Assembly: GCF_003732705.1 (NCBI RefSeq)
Contig: NZ_MOBR01000040.1
Coordinates: forward strand, 461,536 to 525,535
Source of the DNA: Pseudomonas frederiksbergensis
GTDB taxonomy: Bacteria > Pseudomonadota > Gammaproteobacteria > Pseudomonadales > Pseudomonadaceae
Direction of reading: 5' to 3'
Length of the DNA stretch: 64,000 nt
Shown here: positions 43,218 through 51,459 of the stretch, piece by piece
How positions within the stretch are numbered: position 1 is the first letter of the stretch
Layout: every line of letters begins with the position of its first letter
Translations under genes and position numbers: made by a program
Notes under the pieces: generated by a model
Databases searched by the model: none
The model's input: only the letters and a program-made list of their open reading frames with translations
Told to the model about the DNA's origin: nothing

Positions 43218-44069
43218 TCACTTGGTCCATTCGGCCACGCGATCCGGGTGTTTGGCTACCCAATCCTTGGCCGCGGCTTCAGGTTTGGCACCATCCTGAA
43301 TCGCCAACATGACTTCGCCGATTTCGTCTTTCGACGCCCACTGGAAGTTCTTCAGGAACTTGGCCACTTCCGGTGCTTTGGTTGCCAGTTCTTTGCTGCC
43401 GATGCTGTTTACGGTTTCAGCTGCGCCATACACGCCTTTCGGGTCGTCGAGGAAGCGCAGTTTCCACTTGGCGAACATCCAGTGCGGCACCCAACCGGTG
43501 ACGGCAATGGATTCGTTTTTCTTCTCGGCACGGGTCAGCTCGGCAATCATGCCGGCGCCGGAACTGGCCTTGAGGGTGTAGTTGGTCAGGCCGTAGTCCT
43601 TGATCGCCTGGTCAGTCTTGAGCATCACGCCTGAACCGGCGTCGATGCCAACGATGCGACCCTTGAAGCTGTCATCGGTTTTCAGATCGTCGATGGTCTT
43701 GGCTTTCACGTACTCCGGCACGATCAGGCCGATTTTCGCGTCCTTGAAGTTCGGGCCGTAATCGACGACCTGATCCTTGTTCTTGGTCCAGTATTCACCG
43801 TGGGTCACGGGCAGCCAGGCGGAGAGCATGGCATCGAGTTTACCGGTGGCCACGCCTTGCCACATGATCCCGGTCGCGACGGCTTGCAACTTCACGTCAT
43901 AACCGAGTTTCTGCTTAATCACTTCGGCGGCCACGTGAGTGGTCGCGACGCTGTCGGACCAGCCGTCAACGTAACCGATGCTCAGGGTTTTGCTCTCGGC
44001 ATTGGCGAATGTGGAGCCAATCGCAAGTACCAAAGCGGCACTCGCGCCTAAAAGTCGTCGCATCTTCAT
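43218..44069 (-). CDS. Glycine betaine/choline-type ABC transporter substrate-binding protein
   Basis: A 283-residue periplasmic protein with a signal peptide (MKMRRLLGASAALVLAIGSTFANA). The OpuAC-like domain begins KTLSIGYVDGWSDSVATTHVAAEVIKQKLGYDV and includes VATGIMWQGVATGKLDAMLSAWLP. The Trp-rich positions are consistent with an aromatic cage for quaternary amines. No permease or ATPase gene adjoins it, so it is an orphan binding protein that must work with a transporter encoded elsewhere. The exact ligand (betaine, choline, carnitine) cannot be told. Confidence 0.9.
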   Translation of the reverse strand: MKMRRLLGASAALVLAIGSTFANAESKTLSIGYVDGWSDSVATTHVAAEVIKQKLGYDVKLQAVATGIMWQGVATGKLDAMLSAWLPVTHGEYWTKNKDQVVDYGPNFKDAKIGLIVPEYVKAKTIDDLKTDDSFKGRIVGIDAGSGVMLKTDQAIKDYGLTNYTLKASSGAGMIAELTRAEKKNESIAVTGWVPHWMFAKWKLRFLDDPKGVYGAAETVNSIGSKELATKAPEVAKFLKNFQWASKDEIGEVMLAIQDGAKPEAAAKDWVAKHPDRVAEWTK

Positions 44070-44398
44070 CGTTACTTCCCCGAAAGTGCTGCGCCCGACG
44101 GATGCCGAGCGGCGTCAACGTATTGTTATGGTGCACAGCGCCCCCATCACGCCTCACCGCAAAATCGCAAGAACGTCAGCGGAGTACTGACGCTTCGATA
44201 ATCAACCTCACGCCAACAGCGACCTGTGCTGCCAGCGACCTCAAGGCATCGAGAAACGACATCAGAACGCCATTAATCGTGAGCGCCCTAAACACCCTGC
44301 CCGATCCGCCCGAACTTTGCATGTCAAAATCATGCAGGCCACCAAGCCCGGGGCAAATACAGGTAACATGCGCGGCTTTGCTCCCAGACGGCCTGACC
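44070..44398. other. Divergent intergenic region, betaine-type binding protein / GH17 enzyme
   Basis: This 329-bp region should contain promoters in both directions. The only structure seen is a small hairpin (CGTCAG / CTGACG near 44174-44192). The open frame that runs through it in the GH17 frame has no membrane-protein-like content and is probably untranslated. Confidence 0.45.
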
Positions 44399-45952
44399 AT
44401 GCCCGCGACATCACGCTTTCCTTTTTTTGCTTACCTTTTCGCCTGCCTGCTCGGGCTGTTTGCCCTCGGTGGCTTCTGGTACGGCCTCGGTAAACCGGTG
44501 ATCCTGCCGGACGTGGCCAGCGCCTCGCACAAGTTGCAGTGCGCCTCCTACACCCCGTTCGACAAAGACCAATCGCCGTTCGACCAGCCGTTCAAGCTGC
44601 GCCCTGAGCGCATGGACGCCGACCTCGCGCTGCTGTCCAAAAGCTTTGAATGCATCCGCACCTATTCCATGACCGGCCTCGAAGCCCTGCCCGACCTGGC
44701 GCGCAAGCACGGTTTGAAGCTGATGATTGGCGCCTGGGTCAACAGCAATCCGGTGGACACGGCCAAGGAAGTCGATCTGCTGATCGCCTCGGCCAATGCC
44801 AACCCGGACGTCGTGACCTCGGTGATCGTCGGCAACGAAGCCCTGCTGCGCAAGGAAGTCACCGGCGCGCAGCTGGCGAAGCTGATTAATCAGGTGAAAA
44901 GCCAGATCAAGCAGCCCGTCACCTATGCCGACGTCTGGGAATTCTGGCTCAAGCACCCGGAAGTCGCCCCGGCGGTGGATTTCCTGACCATTCATTTGCT
45001 GCCGTACTGGGAAGATGACCCGTCAAACATCGACGCCGCCCTGCAACATGTGGCCGAAGTACGCCAGGTGTTCGGCAACAAATTCGCGCCCAAGGATGTG
45101 CTGATTGGCGAAACCGGCTGGCCGAGCGAAGGCCGCCAGCGTGAAACCGCCCTGCCGAGCCGGGTCAACGAGGCCAAGTTCATTCGTGGTTTTGTCGCGA
45201 TGGCCGAGCAGCAAGGCTGGCATTACAACTTGATCGAAGCCTTTGACCAGCCGTGGAAACGCGCCAGTGAAGGGGCGGTCGGTGGTTATTGGGGCCTGTT
45301 TGATGCCGATCGCCAGGACAAAGGCGTGCTGGCCGGGCCGGTGTCGAACGTGCCGTACTGGTCGCAATGGCTGGCGGTGGGCGGTTTGATCTTCCTCGGT
45401 ACGTTGCTGCTGGGCGGTCGGGTTCGCAGCACCCGGGCGGCGTTGGTGTTGCCGCTGCTCGGCGCGCTGGCGGCCTGTTCGATCGGGGCTTGGGGCGATC
45501 TGGCACGGGTCACCACGCGGTTTGCCAGTGAATGGCTGTGGGTCGGTTTGCTGACGGCGTTGAATCTGCTGGTGCTGGCCCATGCCGCATTGACGTTGAG
45601 CGCTCGCAGCGGTTGGCGTGAACGGGCCTTCAATGTGCTGGAACGTCGGGCGGGCTGGCTGGTGGCAGCGGCAGGCTTTGCGGCGGCGGTGATGATGCTG
45701 GAACTGGTGTTCGACCCGCGTTATCGCAGCTTCCCAAGTGTCGCGTTTATCCTGCCGGCGCTGGTGTACCTGTGCCGTCCGGTGAGCGTGCCGCGTCGGG
45801 AGATTGCGTTGCTGACCTTCATCATCGGTGCCGGCATTGCGCCGCAGCTGTTTCGTGAAGGATTGCAGAACCAGCAGGCCTGGGGTTGGGCGCTGGTGAG
45901 TGTGTTGATGGTAGCGGCGTTGTGGCGTTGTTTGCGGGTTCGCAAGGGCTGA
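44399..45952 (+). CDS. Membrane-bound GH17 beta-glucan enzyme (beta-(1-6)/(1-3) glucan synthase-like)
   Basis: A 517-residue protein. One N-terminal transmembrane helix (FFAYLFACLLGLFALGGFWYG) precedes an extracytoplasmic glycoside hydrolase family 17 domain at residues 35-310. The acid/base Glu is in SVIVGNEALLR and the nucleophile Glu in VLIGETGWPSEGR. The C-terminal third is hydrophobic, with about six membrane helices. Relatives act as glucanosyltransferases in periplasmic cyclic or osmoregulated beta-glucan formation. The start at 44399 (MPATSRFPFFAYL) opens the first helix directly. There is no NdvB-type glycosyltransferase gene beside it. The pairing of a GH17 domain with a polytopic tail is notable. 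Confidence 0.88.
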   Translation: MPATSRFPFFAYLFACLLGLFALGGFWYGLGKPVILPDVASASHKLQCASYTPFDKDQSPFDQPFKLRPERMDADLALLSKSFECIRTYSMTGLEALPDLARKHGLKLMIGAWVNSNPVDTAKEVDLLIASANANPDVVTSVIVGNEALLRKEVTGAQLAKLINQVKSQIKQPVTYADVWEFWLKHPEVAPAVDFLTIHLLPYWEDDPSNIDAALQHVAEVRQVFGNKFAPKDVLIGETGWPSEGRQRETALPSRVNEAKFIRGFVAMAEQQGWHYNLIEAFDQPWKRASEGAVGGYWGLFDADRQDKGVLAGPVSNVPYWSQWLAVGGLIFLGTLLLGGRVRSTRAALVLPLLGALAACSIGAWGDLARVTTRFASEWLWVGLLTALNLLVLAHAALTLSARSGWRERAFNVLERRAGWLVAAAGFAAAVMMLELVFDPRYRSFPSVAFILPALVYLCRPVSVPRREIALLTFIIGAGIAPQLFREGLQNQQAWGWALVSVLMVAALWRCLRVRKG

Positions 45953-45974
45953 TCTTTAGCGCCTTTACGGGCCT

Positions 45975-46065
45975 CATCGCGGGCAAGCCTTGCTCCTACG
46001 GATTTGTGCCGTTCACATCATTTGTGTACGACGCAACCCTGTAGGAGCAAGGCTTGCCCGCGATG
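45975..46065. repeat. GTAG-type REP pair (REPIN)
   Basis: CATCGCGGGCAAGCCTTGCT CCTAC on the left and GTAGGAGCAAGGCTTGCCCG CGATG on the right, about 42 nt apart, between the convergent GH17 and small membrane protein genes. Confidence 0.92.
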
Positions 46066-46072
46066 CGATCTA

Positions 46073-46441
46073 TCAAACGCCGCGGCTTTCCCTGACCAAC
46101 CGCAACGCCGCAATCACCACCGCAAACACTGCCAACGTCGTGTTGTACAACGCCAACGCCGGGAACCCCAGCACCAGCGCCAACACCGCCAGCCACCACC
46201 CTGCCCGACCCGGTACGACAAAACCGATGACCGCCGCGGCCAATGCGCCCCAGCCCAAGACCTTGAAATGAATCATCAGCCCAAGGTTCGAGCGGACCTG
46301 GCATTCCCAGCGACTCGCCTCGTCCACGCACAGGCCGACCCACTGCGCATCCTCCATGAAGCCATAACGTGCGCCATAACTGGCGGCCAGCCATAAAGGC
46401 AACAAAACAAGCAGCAAAATCACGGGCAGACGGCGGGACAT
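46073..46441 (-). CDS. Small membrane protein, uncharacterised
   Basis: A 122-residue protein with an N-terminal helix (RRLPVILLLVLLPLWLAASY), a short loop with two Cys (GLCVDEASRWECQV) that could form a periplasmic disulfide, and two or three further membrane helices (VLGWGALAAAVIGFVV, WWLAVLALVLGFPALALY). The ATG at 46441 has GGAG 6 nt upstream. Family not recognised. Confidence 0.8.
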   Translation of the reverse strand: MSRRLPVILLLVLLPLWLAASYGARYGFMEDAQWVGLCVDEASRWECQVRSNLGLMIHFKVLGWGALAAAVIGFVVPGRAGWWLAVLALVLGFPALALYNTTLAVFAVVIAALRLVRESRGV

Positions 46442-46666
46442 GAAGCACTCCAATAGACGAAAACGGCGGCCAGCTTAATCCCCCGGCGGCCTTGTGCAAG
46501 CCTTAACAACACTTAACTGGGCAGGCAATCACTGCAAAGTGTATCGTCCAGCTACTATTACTCCGAATTTAGGCCTGATTGGTGCCGATCCATGGCACTT
46601 TGGCGTCAACCCCGTGGTCATAGCCTGCGAACCTCAATCGGCACCTTTCCTCTAAGGGATTTAGTC

Positions 46667-47965
46667 ATGCTCCGTTCCTTGCGCTTCGCCGCCCTGTTTG
46701 GCGGCCTTATTTTGAGTGCGTCCGCACTGGCGGTCGACATCGACGCCGCCAGCTATGGCTACCCTTTGACCAACCCGTTCGAGGCGACCATTGCCACGAC
46801 GCCACCGGAATTGCGCCCGGAGCTGCCGGCCAACGAAGACATCAATCAGCAGGACCGCAGCGTGCGGTTGCGCCCGGAGCGTGAATTCAGCCTGCCAGAC
46901 AACTTCTGGCCGGTGAAAAAACTCACTTACCGCATCGCCACCCAGGATCACGCCGCCCCGCTGATTTTCCTGATCGCCGGCACCGGCGCGCGCTATGACA
47001 GCAGCCTCAACGAATACCTGAAGAAGCTCTACTACAAGGCCGGCTATCACGTGGTGCAGCTGTCATCGCCGACCAGCTTCGACTTCATGAGCGCCGCGTC
47101 ACGCTTTGCCACGCCCGGTATCACCAAGGAAGACGCCGAAGACATGTACCGGGTGATGCAGGCCGTGCGGGCGCAAAACCCGAAGACGCCCGTCACCGAG
47201 TACTACCTGACCGGTTACAGCCTCGGCGCACTGGACGCTGCTTTCGTCGCACATCTGGACGAAACCCGCCGCAGCTTCAATTTCAAGAAAGTCTTGCTGC
47301 TCAACCCCCCGGTCAACCTCTACACCTCGATCACCAACCTCGACAAGCTGGTACAGACCGAGGTCAAGGGCATCAACAACAGCACCACGTTCTATGAGCT
47401 GGTACTGAACAAACTGACCCGCTACTTCCAGCAAAAAGGCTACATCGACCTCAACGATGCCTTGCTTTACGACTTCCAACAGTCCAAGCAGCACCTGACC
47501 AACGAACAGATGGCCATGCTGATCGGCACCTCGTTCCGTTTCTCGGCGGCCGACATTGCCTTCACCTCGGACCTGATCAACCGCCGTGGCCTGATCACGC
47601 CGCCGAAGTACCCGATCACCGAAGGCACTAGCCTCACGCCGTTCCTCAAGCGTGCGCTGCAATGCGACTTCGACTGCTACATCACCGAGCAAGTTATCCC
47701 GATGTGGCGCGCCCGCACCGACGGCGGCAGCCTGCTGCAACTGATCGACCAGGTGAGTTTGTATGCCCTGAAGGATTACCTGCACGACAGCCCGAAAATC
47801 TCCGTCATGCACAACGCCGATGACGTGATCCTCGGCCCTGGCGACCTGGGCTTCCTGCGCCGCACCTTCGGCGATCGCTTGACCGTTTATCCATTGGGCG
47901 GCCATTGCGGCAACCTTAACTATCGCGTCAACAGCGACGCCATGCTGGAGTTCTTCCGTGGCTAA
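46667..47965 (+). CDS. Exported alpha/beta-hydrolase-like protein coupled to mlaA
   Basis: A 432-residue protein with a Sec signal (LRSLRFAALFGGLILSASALAVD). It has an alpha/beta hydrolase core: the oxyanion strand APLIFLIAGTGARYDSS, the nucleophile elbow YYLTGYSLGALDAAFVAHL (Ser), and HNADDVILGPGDLGFL with GGHCGNLNYR as candidate Asp and His. Homologues are sometimes labelled serine/threonine kinase, but no kinase motif is present. AAGGGA precedes the ATG at 46667. The stop overlaps the mlaA GTG start by 8 nt. Lipase- or acyl-related envelope function is inferred from the fold and from the coupling. Confidence 0.85.
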   Translation: MLRSLRFAALFGGLILSASALAVDIDAASYGYPLTNPFEATIATTPPELRPELPANEDINQQDRSVRLRPEREFSLPDNFWPVKKLTYRIATQDHAAPLIFLIAGTGARYDSSLNEYLKKLYYKAGYHVVQLSSPTSFDFMSAASRFATPGITKEDAEDMYRVMQAVRAQNPKTPVTEYYLTGYSLGALDAAFVAHLDETRRSFNFKKVLLLNPPVNLYTSITNLDKLVQTEVKGINNSTTFYELVLNKLTRYFQQKGYIDLNDALLYDFQQSKQHLTNEQMAMLIGTSFRFSAADIAFTSDLINRRGLITPPKYPITEGTSLTPFLKRALQCDFDCYITEQVIPMWRARTDGGSLLQLIDQVSLYALKDYLHDSPKISVMHNADDVILGPGDLGFLRRTFGDRLTVYPLGGHCGNLNYRVNSDAMLEFFRG

Positions 47966-48746
47966 ATATCTCCTGCTTATCGCAGCGTTACTCTGTGCAG
48001 GCGTCGCGAATGCCGACAACAGCAAAGCCAACGCGCCGGTCGTGATCGACAACGATGGCTTCAAGGAACCGCTGAGCAAACTCAAGTTCAACCCAGGCCT
48101 GGACCAGCGCGAGTTCGAGCGCTCGACGCTCAACGCGTTGAACGTCTACGACCCGCTGGAAGAGTGGAACCGTCGGGTCTACCACTTCAACTACCGCTTC
48201 GACCAATGGGTGTTCCTGCCCGTGGTGGACGGCTATCGCTACATCACCCCAAGCTTTTTGCGTACGGGTGTGAGCAACTTCTTCAATAACCTCGGTGACG
48301 TGCCGAACCTGTTGAACAGCATGCTCCAGCTTAAGGGCCATCGCTCGCTGGAAACCACTGCGCGCCTGTTGCTCAACACCACCATCGGCGTTGCCGGCCT
48401 GTGGGACCCGGCCACCGCCATGGGCCTGCCACGCCAGAGCGAAGACTTCGGCCAGACGCTCGGTTTCTACGGCGTACCGGGCGGCGCCTACTTCGTGCTG
48501 CCGATCCTCGGCCCCTCCAACCTGCGCGACACCGCCGGCCTGGTGGTCGACTACACCGGCGAAGCAGCGGTCAACTTCCTGAACGTCTCTGAAGTCAGCT
48601 CCAACCACCCGGAAATCTGGGTCCTGCGCGGCGTCGACAAACGCTACCAGACCGGCTTCCGCTACGGTCAGCTGAACTCGCCGTTCGAGTATGAAAAGGT
48701 GCGTTACGTGTACACCGAGTCCCGCAAGTTGCAGATCGCCGAGTAA
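47958..48746 (+). CDS. mlaA: MlaA/VacJ family outer-membrane lipid asymmetry protein
   Basis: A 262-residue MlaA homologue, the outer-membrane part of the Mla phospholipid retrograde system. Family blocks are DPLEEWNRRVYHFNYRFDQW, FFNNLGDVPNLLNSMLQLK, GLWDPATAMGLPRQSEDFGQTLGFYGVPGGAY and the GPSNLRDTAG segment. The start is a GTG at 47958 with GGAG 7 nt upstream, inside the preceding gene. The signal MAKYLLLIAALLCAGVANA has a Cys at 13 preceded by ALL, a poor lipobox, while VANA is a good type I cleavage site. This copy may therefore not be a lipoprotein. mlaBCDEF are not in the window. Confidence 0.93.
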   Translation: MAKYLLLIAALLCAGVANADNSKANAPVVIDNDGFKEPLSKLKFNPGLDQREFERSTLNALNVYDPLEEWNRRVYHFNYRFDQWVFLPVVDGYRYITPSFLRTGVSNFFNNLGDVPNLLNSMLQLKGHRSLETTARLLLNTTIGVAGLWDPATAMGLPRQSEDFGQTLGFYGVPGGAYFVLPILGPSNLRDTAGLVVDYTGEAAVNFLNVSEVSSNHPEIWVLRGVDKRYQTGFRYGQLNSPFEYEKVRYVYTESRKLQIAE

Positions 48747-48778
48747 CGCTGGCGGTACAACATCTGGCGGCAACAAAA

Positions 48779-48816
48779 AAAGGCCATTCGACGCAAATCG
48801 AATGGCCTTTTTATTT
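48779..48816 (+). terminator. Terminator after mlaA
   Basis: A 13-bp stem AAAGGCCATTCGA / TCGAATGGCCTTT followed by TTATTTTC; A-rich on the other side, 30 nt after the mlaA stop. Confidence 0.93.
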
Positions 48817-48835
48817 TCGCGAAATCAGCATTGAA

Positions 48836-48946
48836 GATCGTTCCCACGCTCTGCGTGGGAATGCCTCAACGGACGCTCCGCGTTCGGCTTTGAATGGGAT
48901 GCGGAGCGTCCCGGGCTGCATTCCCACGCGGAGCGTGGGAACGATC
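48836..48946. repeat. GATCGTTCCCACGC nested palindrome, copy 4
   Basis: A 111-bp element with outer arms GATCGTTCCCACGCTCTGCG and complement, and inner GGACGCTCCGCGTTC / GATGCGGAGCGTCC arms, placed after the mlaA terminator. Confidence 0.93.
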
Positions 48947-48973
48947 ATCGCGAGCAAGCTTTGCTCCTACAGG
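48947..48973. repeat. Single REP half, GTAG-type
   Basis: ATCGCGAGCAAGCTTTGCTC CTACAGG directly abuts the nested palindrome on its left and the DUF808 stop on its right. No partner copy is seen. Confidence 0.8.
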
Positions 48974-48974
48974 G

Positions 48975-49889
48975 TCAGCCTTTGACTGAGCGCCAGATCT
49001 TGCTTGCGATCATGACGCCAGCCAACACCACCGCCCCCGCCACAATCCCCGCCACCGCATTCAACAACGTCGGCACGATAAACCCGGCACCACCCGCCCC
49101 GGCGCTGACGCTTTCAATCCAGTGATGCACCACCGGCACGCCATGAGTAAGAATCCCGCCGCCAACCAAAAACATCGCCGCCGTGCCGATCACCGACAGG
49201 CTTTTCATCATGTACGGCGCCGCGCGCAGGATCGCCCCGCCGATGCTTTTGGCCATTTGCCCCGGTTTCTGGGTGAGCCACAGGCCCAGGTCGTCGAGTT
49301 TGACGATGCCGGCCACCAGGCCATAGACGCCGATGGTCATGACGATGGCGATGCCCGACAGCACGATCACTTGCTGGGTCAGCGAGGCGTCGGCCACAGT
49401 GCCGAGGGTGATGGCGATGATTTCTGCCGAGAGGATGAAGTCGGTGCGAATCGCGCCTTTGATCTTGTCCTGTTCGAACGCCACCAGATCGGTTGCCGGA
49501 TCGGCCACGGCCTCGACCAGTTGTGCATGTTCCGCGTCGTCTTCAGCCTTGCTATGCAGGAACTTGTGGGCCAGTTTCTCGAAACCCTCGAAGCACAGGT
49601 AGGCGCCACCGACCATCAATAACGGCGTGACCAGCCACGGAATGAACGCGCTGATGGCCAACGCCGACGGCACCAGAATCAGTTTGTTGCGAAACGAGCC
49701 CTTGGCCACAGCCCACACAACAGGGATTTCCCGCTCGGCGCGCACGCCGCTGACTTGCTGGGCGTTGAGTGCCAGGTCGTCGCCAAGCACACCAGCCGTC
49801 TTCTTCGCGGCCATTTTGGTCATCAACGCCACGTCGTCGAGTACGGCGGCGATGTCGTCGATCAGCACCAGCAAACTGCTTCCTGCCAT
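48975..49889 (-). CDS. DUF808 (YedI-like) membrane protein
   Basis: A 304-residue membrane protein. The N-terminus MAGSSLLVLIDDIAAVLDDVALMTKMAAKKTAGVLGDDLALNAQQVSG is the DUF808 signature, and about seven hydrophobic helices follow. The predicted transport-like role is unproven. It stands alone upstream of the efflux operon, 43 nt from the end of the outer-membrane gene, and its start is divergent from nothing; it may be read from its own promoter within 49890-49932 or by readthrough of the efflux operon. Confidence 0.9.
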   Translation of the reverse strand: MAGSSLLVLIDDIAAVLDDVALMTKMAAKKTAGVLGDDLALNAQQVSGVRAEREIPVVWAVAKGSFRNKLILVPSALAISAFIPWLVTPLLMVGGAYLCFEGFEKLAHKFLHSKAEDDAEHAQLVEAVADPATDLVAFEQDKIKGAIRTDFILSAEIIAITLGTVADASLTQQVIVLSGIAIVMTIGVYGLVAGIVKLDDLGLWLTQKPGQMAKSIGGAILRAAPYMMKSLSVIGTAAMFLVGGGILTHGVPVVHHWIESVSAGAGGAGFIVPTLLNAVAGIVAGAVVLAGVMIASKIWRSVKG

Positions 49890-49932
49890 GGGTCAGGTTT
49901 CCCTACATAAAAAAGTGCGCGAAGCATAACGC

Positions 49933-51459
49933 TCACAGCGTTTGCCAGCCACCGCCCAGGCTCTGAATCAACGCCACGCTGCCCTGGCTGAGTGCGCCTT
50001 GGGTGTCGCGCAGGCTCTGCTCGGCTTGCAGCAACACCAACTGCTGGGTCAACACCGCTTGCTGACTGACCGTGCCGGCGCGTTTTTGCGCCTCTTGGCT
50101 ACCGAACAGTTGCTGATTGCGCTGATAGATCTGATCAAACGCCTCGGCCTGGCGTTGCAGGTGATTGATCGCCGACAGGTTGTCTTCGACGTTCTGCAAC
50201 GCCCCGAGCACGGTGCCACGGTAATTGGCGGCGTCCTGATCGTAACTGGCCCGGGCCTGCTGCACGGCCGCTTCCCGGGCGCCACCGTCGAAAAGGGTTT
50301 CCGCCAGGGCCGGACCGAGGGTCCAGATGCGGTTGGGCACCGAGAACAGGCCACCTAAAGCCGTGCCGCGAAAACCGACTTCGGCCGTCAGATCGAGGGT
50401 CGGAAAGAACGCGGCTTCGGCCACGCCGATTCTGGCATTTGCTGCCGCAGCGCTACGTTCCGCCGCCACCACATCTGGCCGACGCTGCAGCAGCGCCGAC
50501 GGCAGCGCCAGCGGTGGTTTCGGCAGGACAAAGGTATACGCACTCTTGGGTGGCAAGGTGAAATCTGCCGGCGCCACGCCCACCAACACCGCCAAGGCAT
50601 GTTCAAACTGCTCCCGTGAACGCTCGGCGGTCTGCAACGCCGCGACCACGGTGGTCAACTGATCCTGGGCCACCAGCAGTTGATCGTTGGACGCGGTGCC
50701 CTGGACGAAATCGACCTGGATCATGTTGAGCAATTGTAGGTTGATCCGCTGTTGTTGCTCCAGCAGTCCAATGTCGATATCCAGCTGCCGCAGCCCCAGG
50801 TAATTGCTCGCCACACTGGCACTGATCGACAGCCGCACACCCGCCAGCAGCGCATCGGAACCCTGGGCCGACGCCTGGCTCGACTCGATGCTGCGGCGCA
50901 CCGCGCCCCACAGGTCCGGCTCCCAACTGGCGCTCAATATGGCGCTGACCGACTGCTCGACACCGCCAGAGCCACCACCAGCAACACCACTGGTATTGCT
51001 GCCACTCGCCCCGACACCCCGCGATCCAGACAACCCGACGCCCACCGTCGGCCACAACCCCGCACGGCTCGACGCCACCTGCGCCTGAGCCAACCGATAC
51101 GCCGCCTCCGCCGCGATGATTGATTGGTTGGCTTTGGCCGAACGCTGCACCAAATCAGTAAGAATCGGGTCGTGATAATCCAGCCACCATTGACTGTCCA
51201 GCGCCCCTTGCGGATTGGCCACCGCGCGCTGCCATTGGGTGCCTTCCTTGAACGACATCGGTAACTCGATGGCCGGTTTTTGATAGTCGGGGCCGACCAT
51301 GCAGCCGCTCAACAACACGGTAAAGATAAACACCGCGAACAACTGTGGGAGCGAGCCTGCTCGCGAATGCGGTTTACCATTCAACATAAATGTTGGCTGA
51401 CCTGGCGCCTTCGCGAGCAGGCTCGCTCCCACAGGGTCTTCGCATCTACGACGATTCAT
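49933..51459 (-). CDS. opmB: RND efflux outer-membrane lipoprotein (OprM/NodT family, OpmB-like)
   Basis: A 508-residue outer-membrane channel of the MuxABC-type pump. The lipoprotein signal LFAVFIFTVLLSGCMVGPDYQKP has its Cys at about residue 53, unusually far in. Two OEP repeats follow, with typical pieces LVQRSAKANQSIIAAEAAYRLAQAQV, RRPDVVAAERSAAAANARIGVAEAAFFP and GPALAETLFDGGAREAAVQQARA. Residues 9-39 (containing VGASLLAK and SRAGSLPQ) are encoded by a 90-bp REPIN lying between the basic start MNRRRC and the hydrophobic core. The start overlaps the muxC stop (ATGA), which argues that 51459 was the original start and the REPIN came later. Confidence 0.92.
   Translation of the reverse strand: MNRRRCEDPVGASLLAKAPGQPTFMLNGKPHSRAGSLPQLFAVFIFTVLLSGCMVGPDYQKPAIELPMSFKEGTQWQRAVANPQGALDSQWWLDYHDPILTDLVQRSAKANQSIIAAEAAYRLAQAQVASSRAGLWPTVGVGLSGSRGVGASGSNTSGVAGGGSGGVEQSVSAILSASWEPDLWGAVRRSIESSQASAQGSDALLAGVRLSISASVASNYLGLRQLDIDIGLLEQQQRINLQLLNMIQVDFVQGTASNDQLLVAQDQLTTVVAALQTAERSREQFEHALAVLVGVAPADFTLPPKSAYTFVLPKPPLALPSALLQRRPDVVAAERSAAAANARIGVAEAAFFPTLDLTAEVGFRGTALGGLFSVPNRIWTLGPALAETLFDGGAREAAVQQARASYDQDAANYRGTVLGALQNVEDNLSAINHLQRQAEAFDQIYQRNQQLFGSQEAQKRAGTVSQQAVLTQQLVLLQAEQSLRDTQGALSQGSVALIQSLGGGWQTL
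51344..51433. repeat. REPIN (GTGG-type) inserted in the efflux lipoprotein signal region
   Basis: Inverted REP pair, CTGTGGGAGCGAGCCTGCTC at the left and its complement at the right. It is 90 bp long, exactly 30 codons, and has no stop codon in the gene's frame. Confidence 0.93.

Noticed and set aside
46667..47965. Serine/threonine kinase label sometimes given to this family
   Set aside because: No kinase glycine loop, HRD or DFG-like motif; instead a signal peptide and alpha/beta-hydrolase nucleophile elbow are present.
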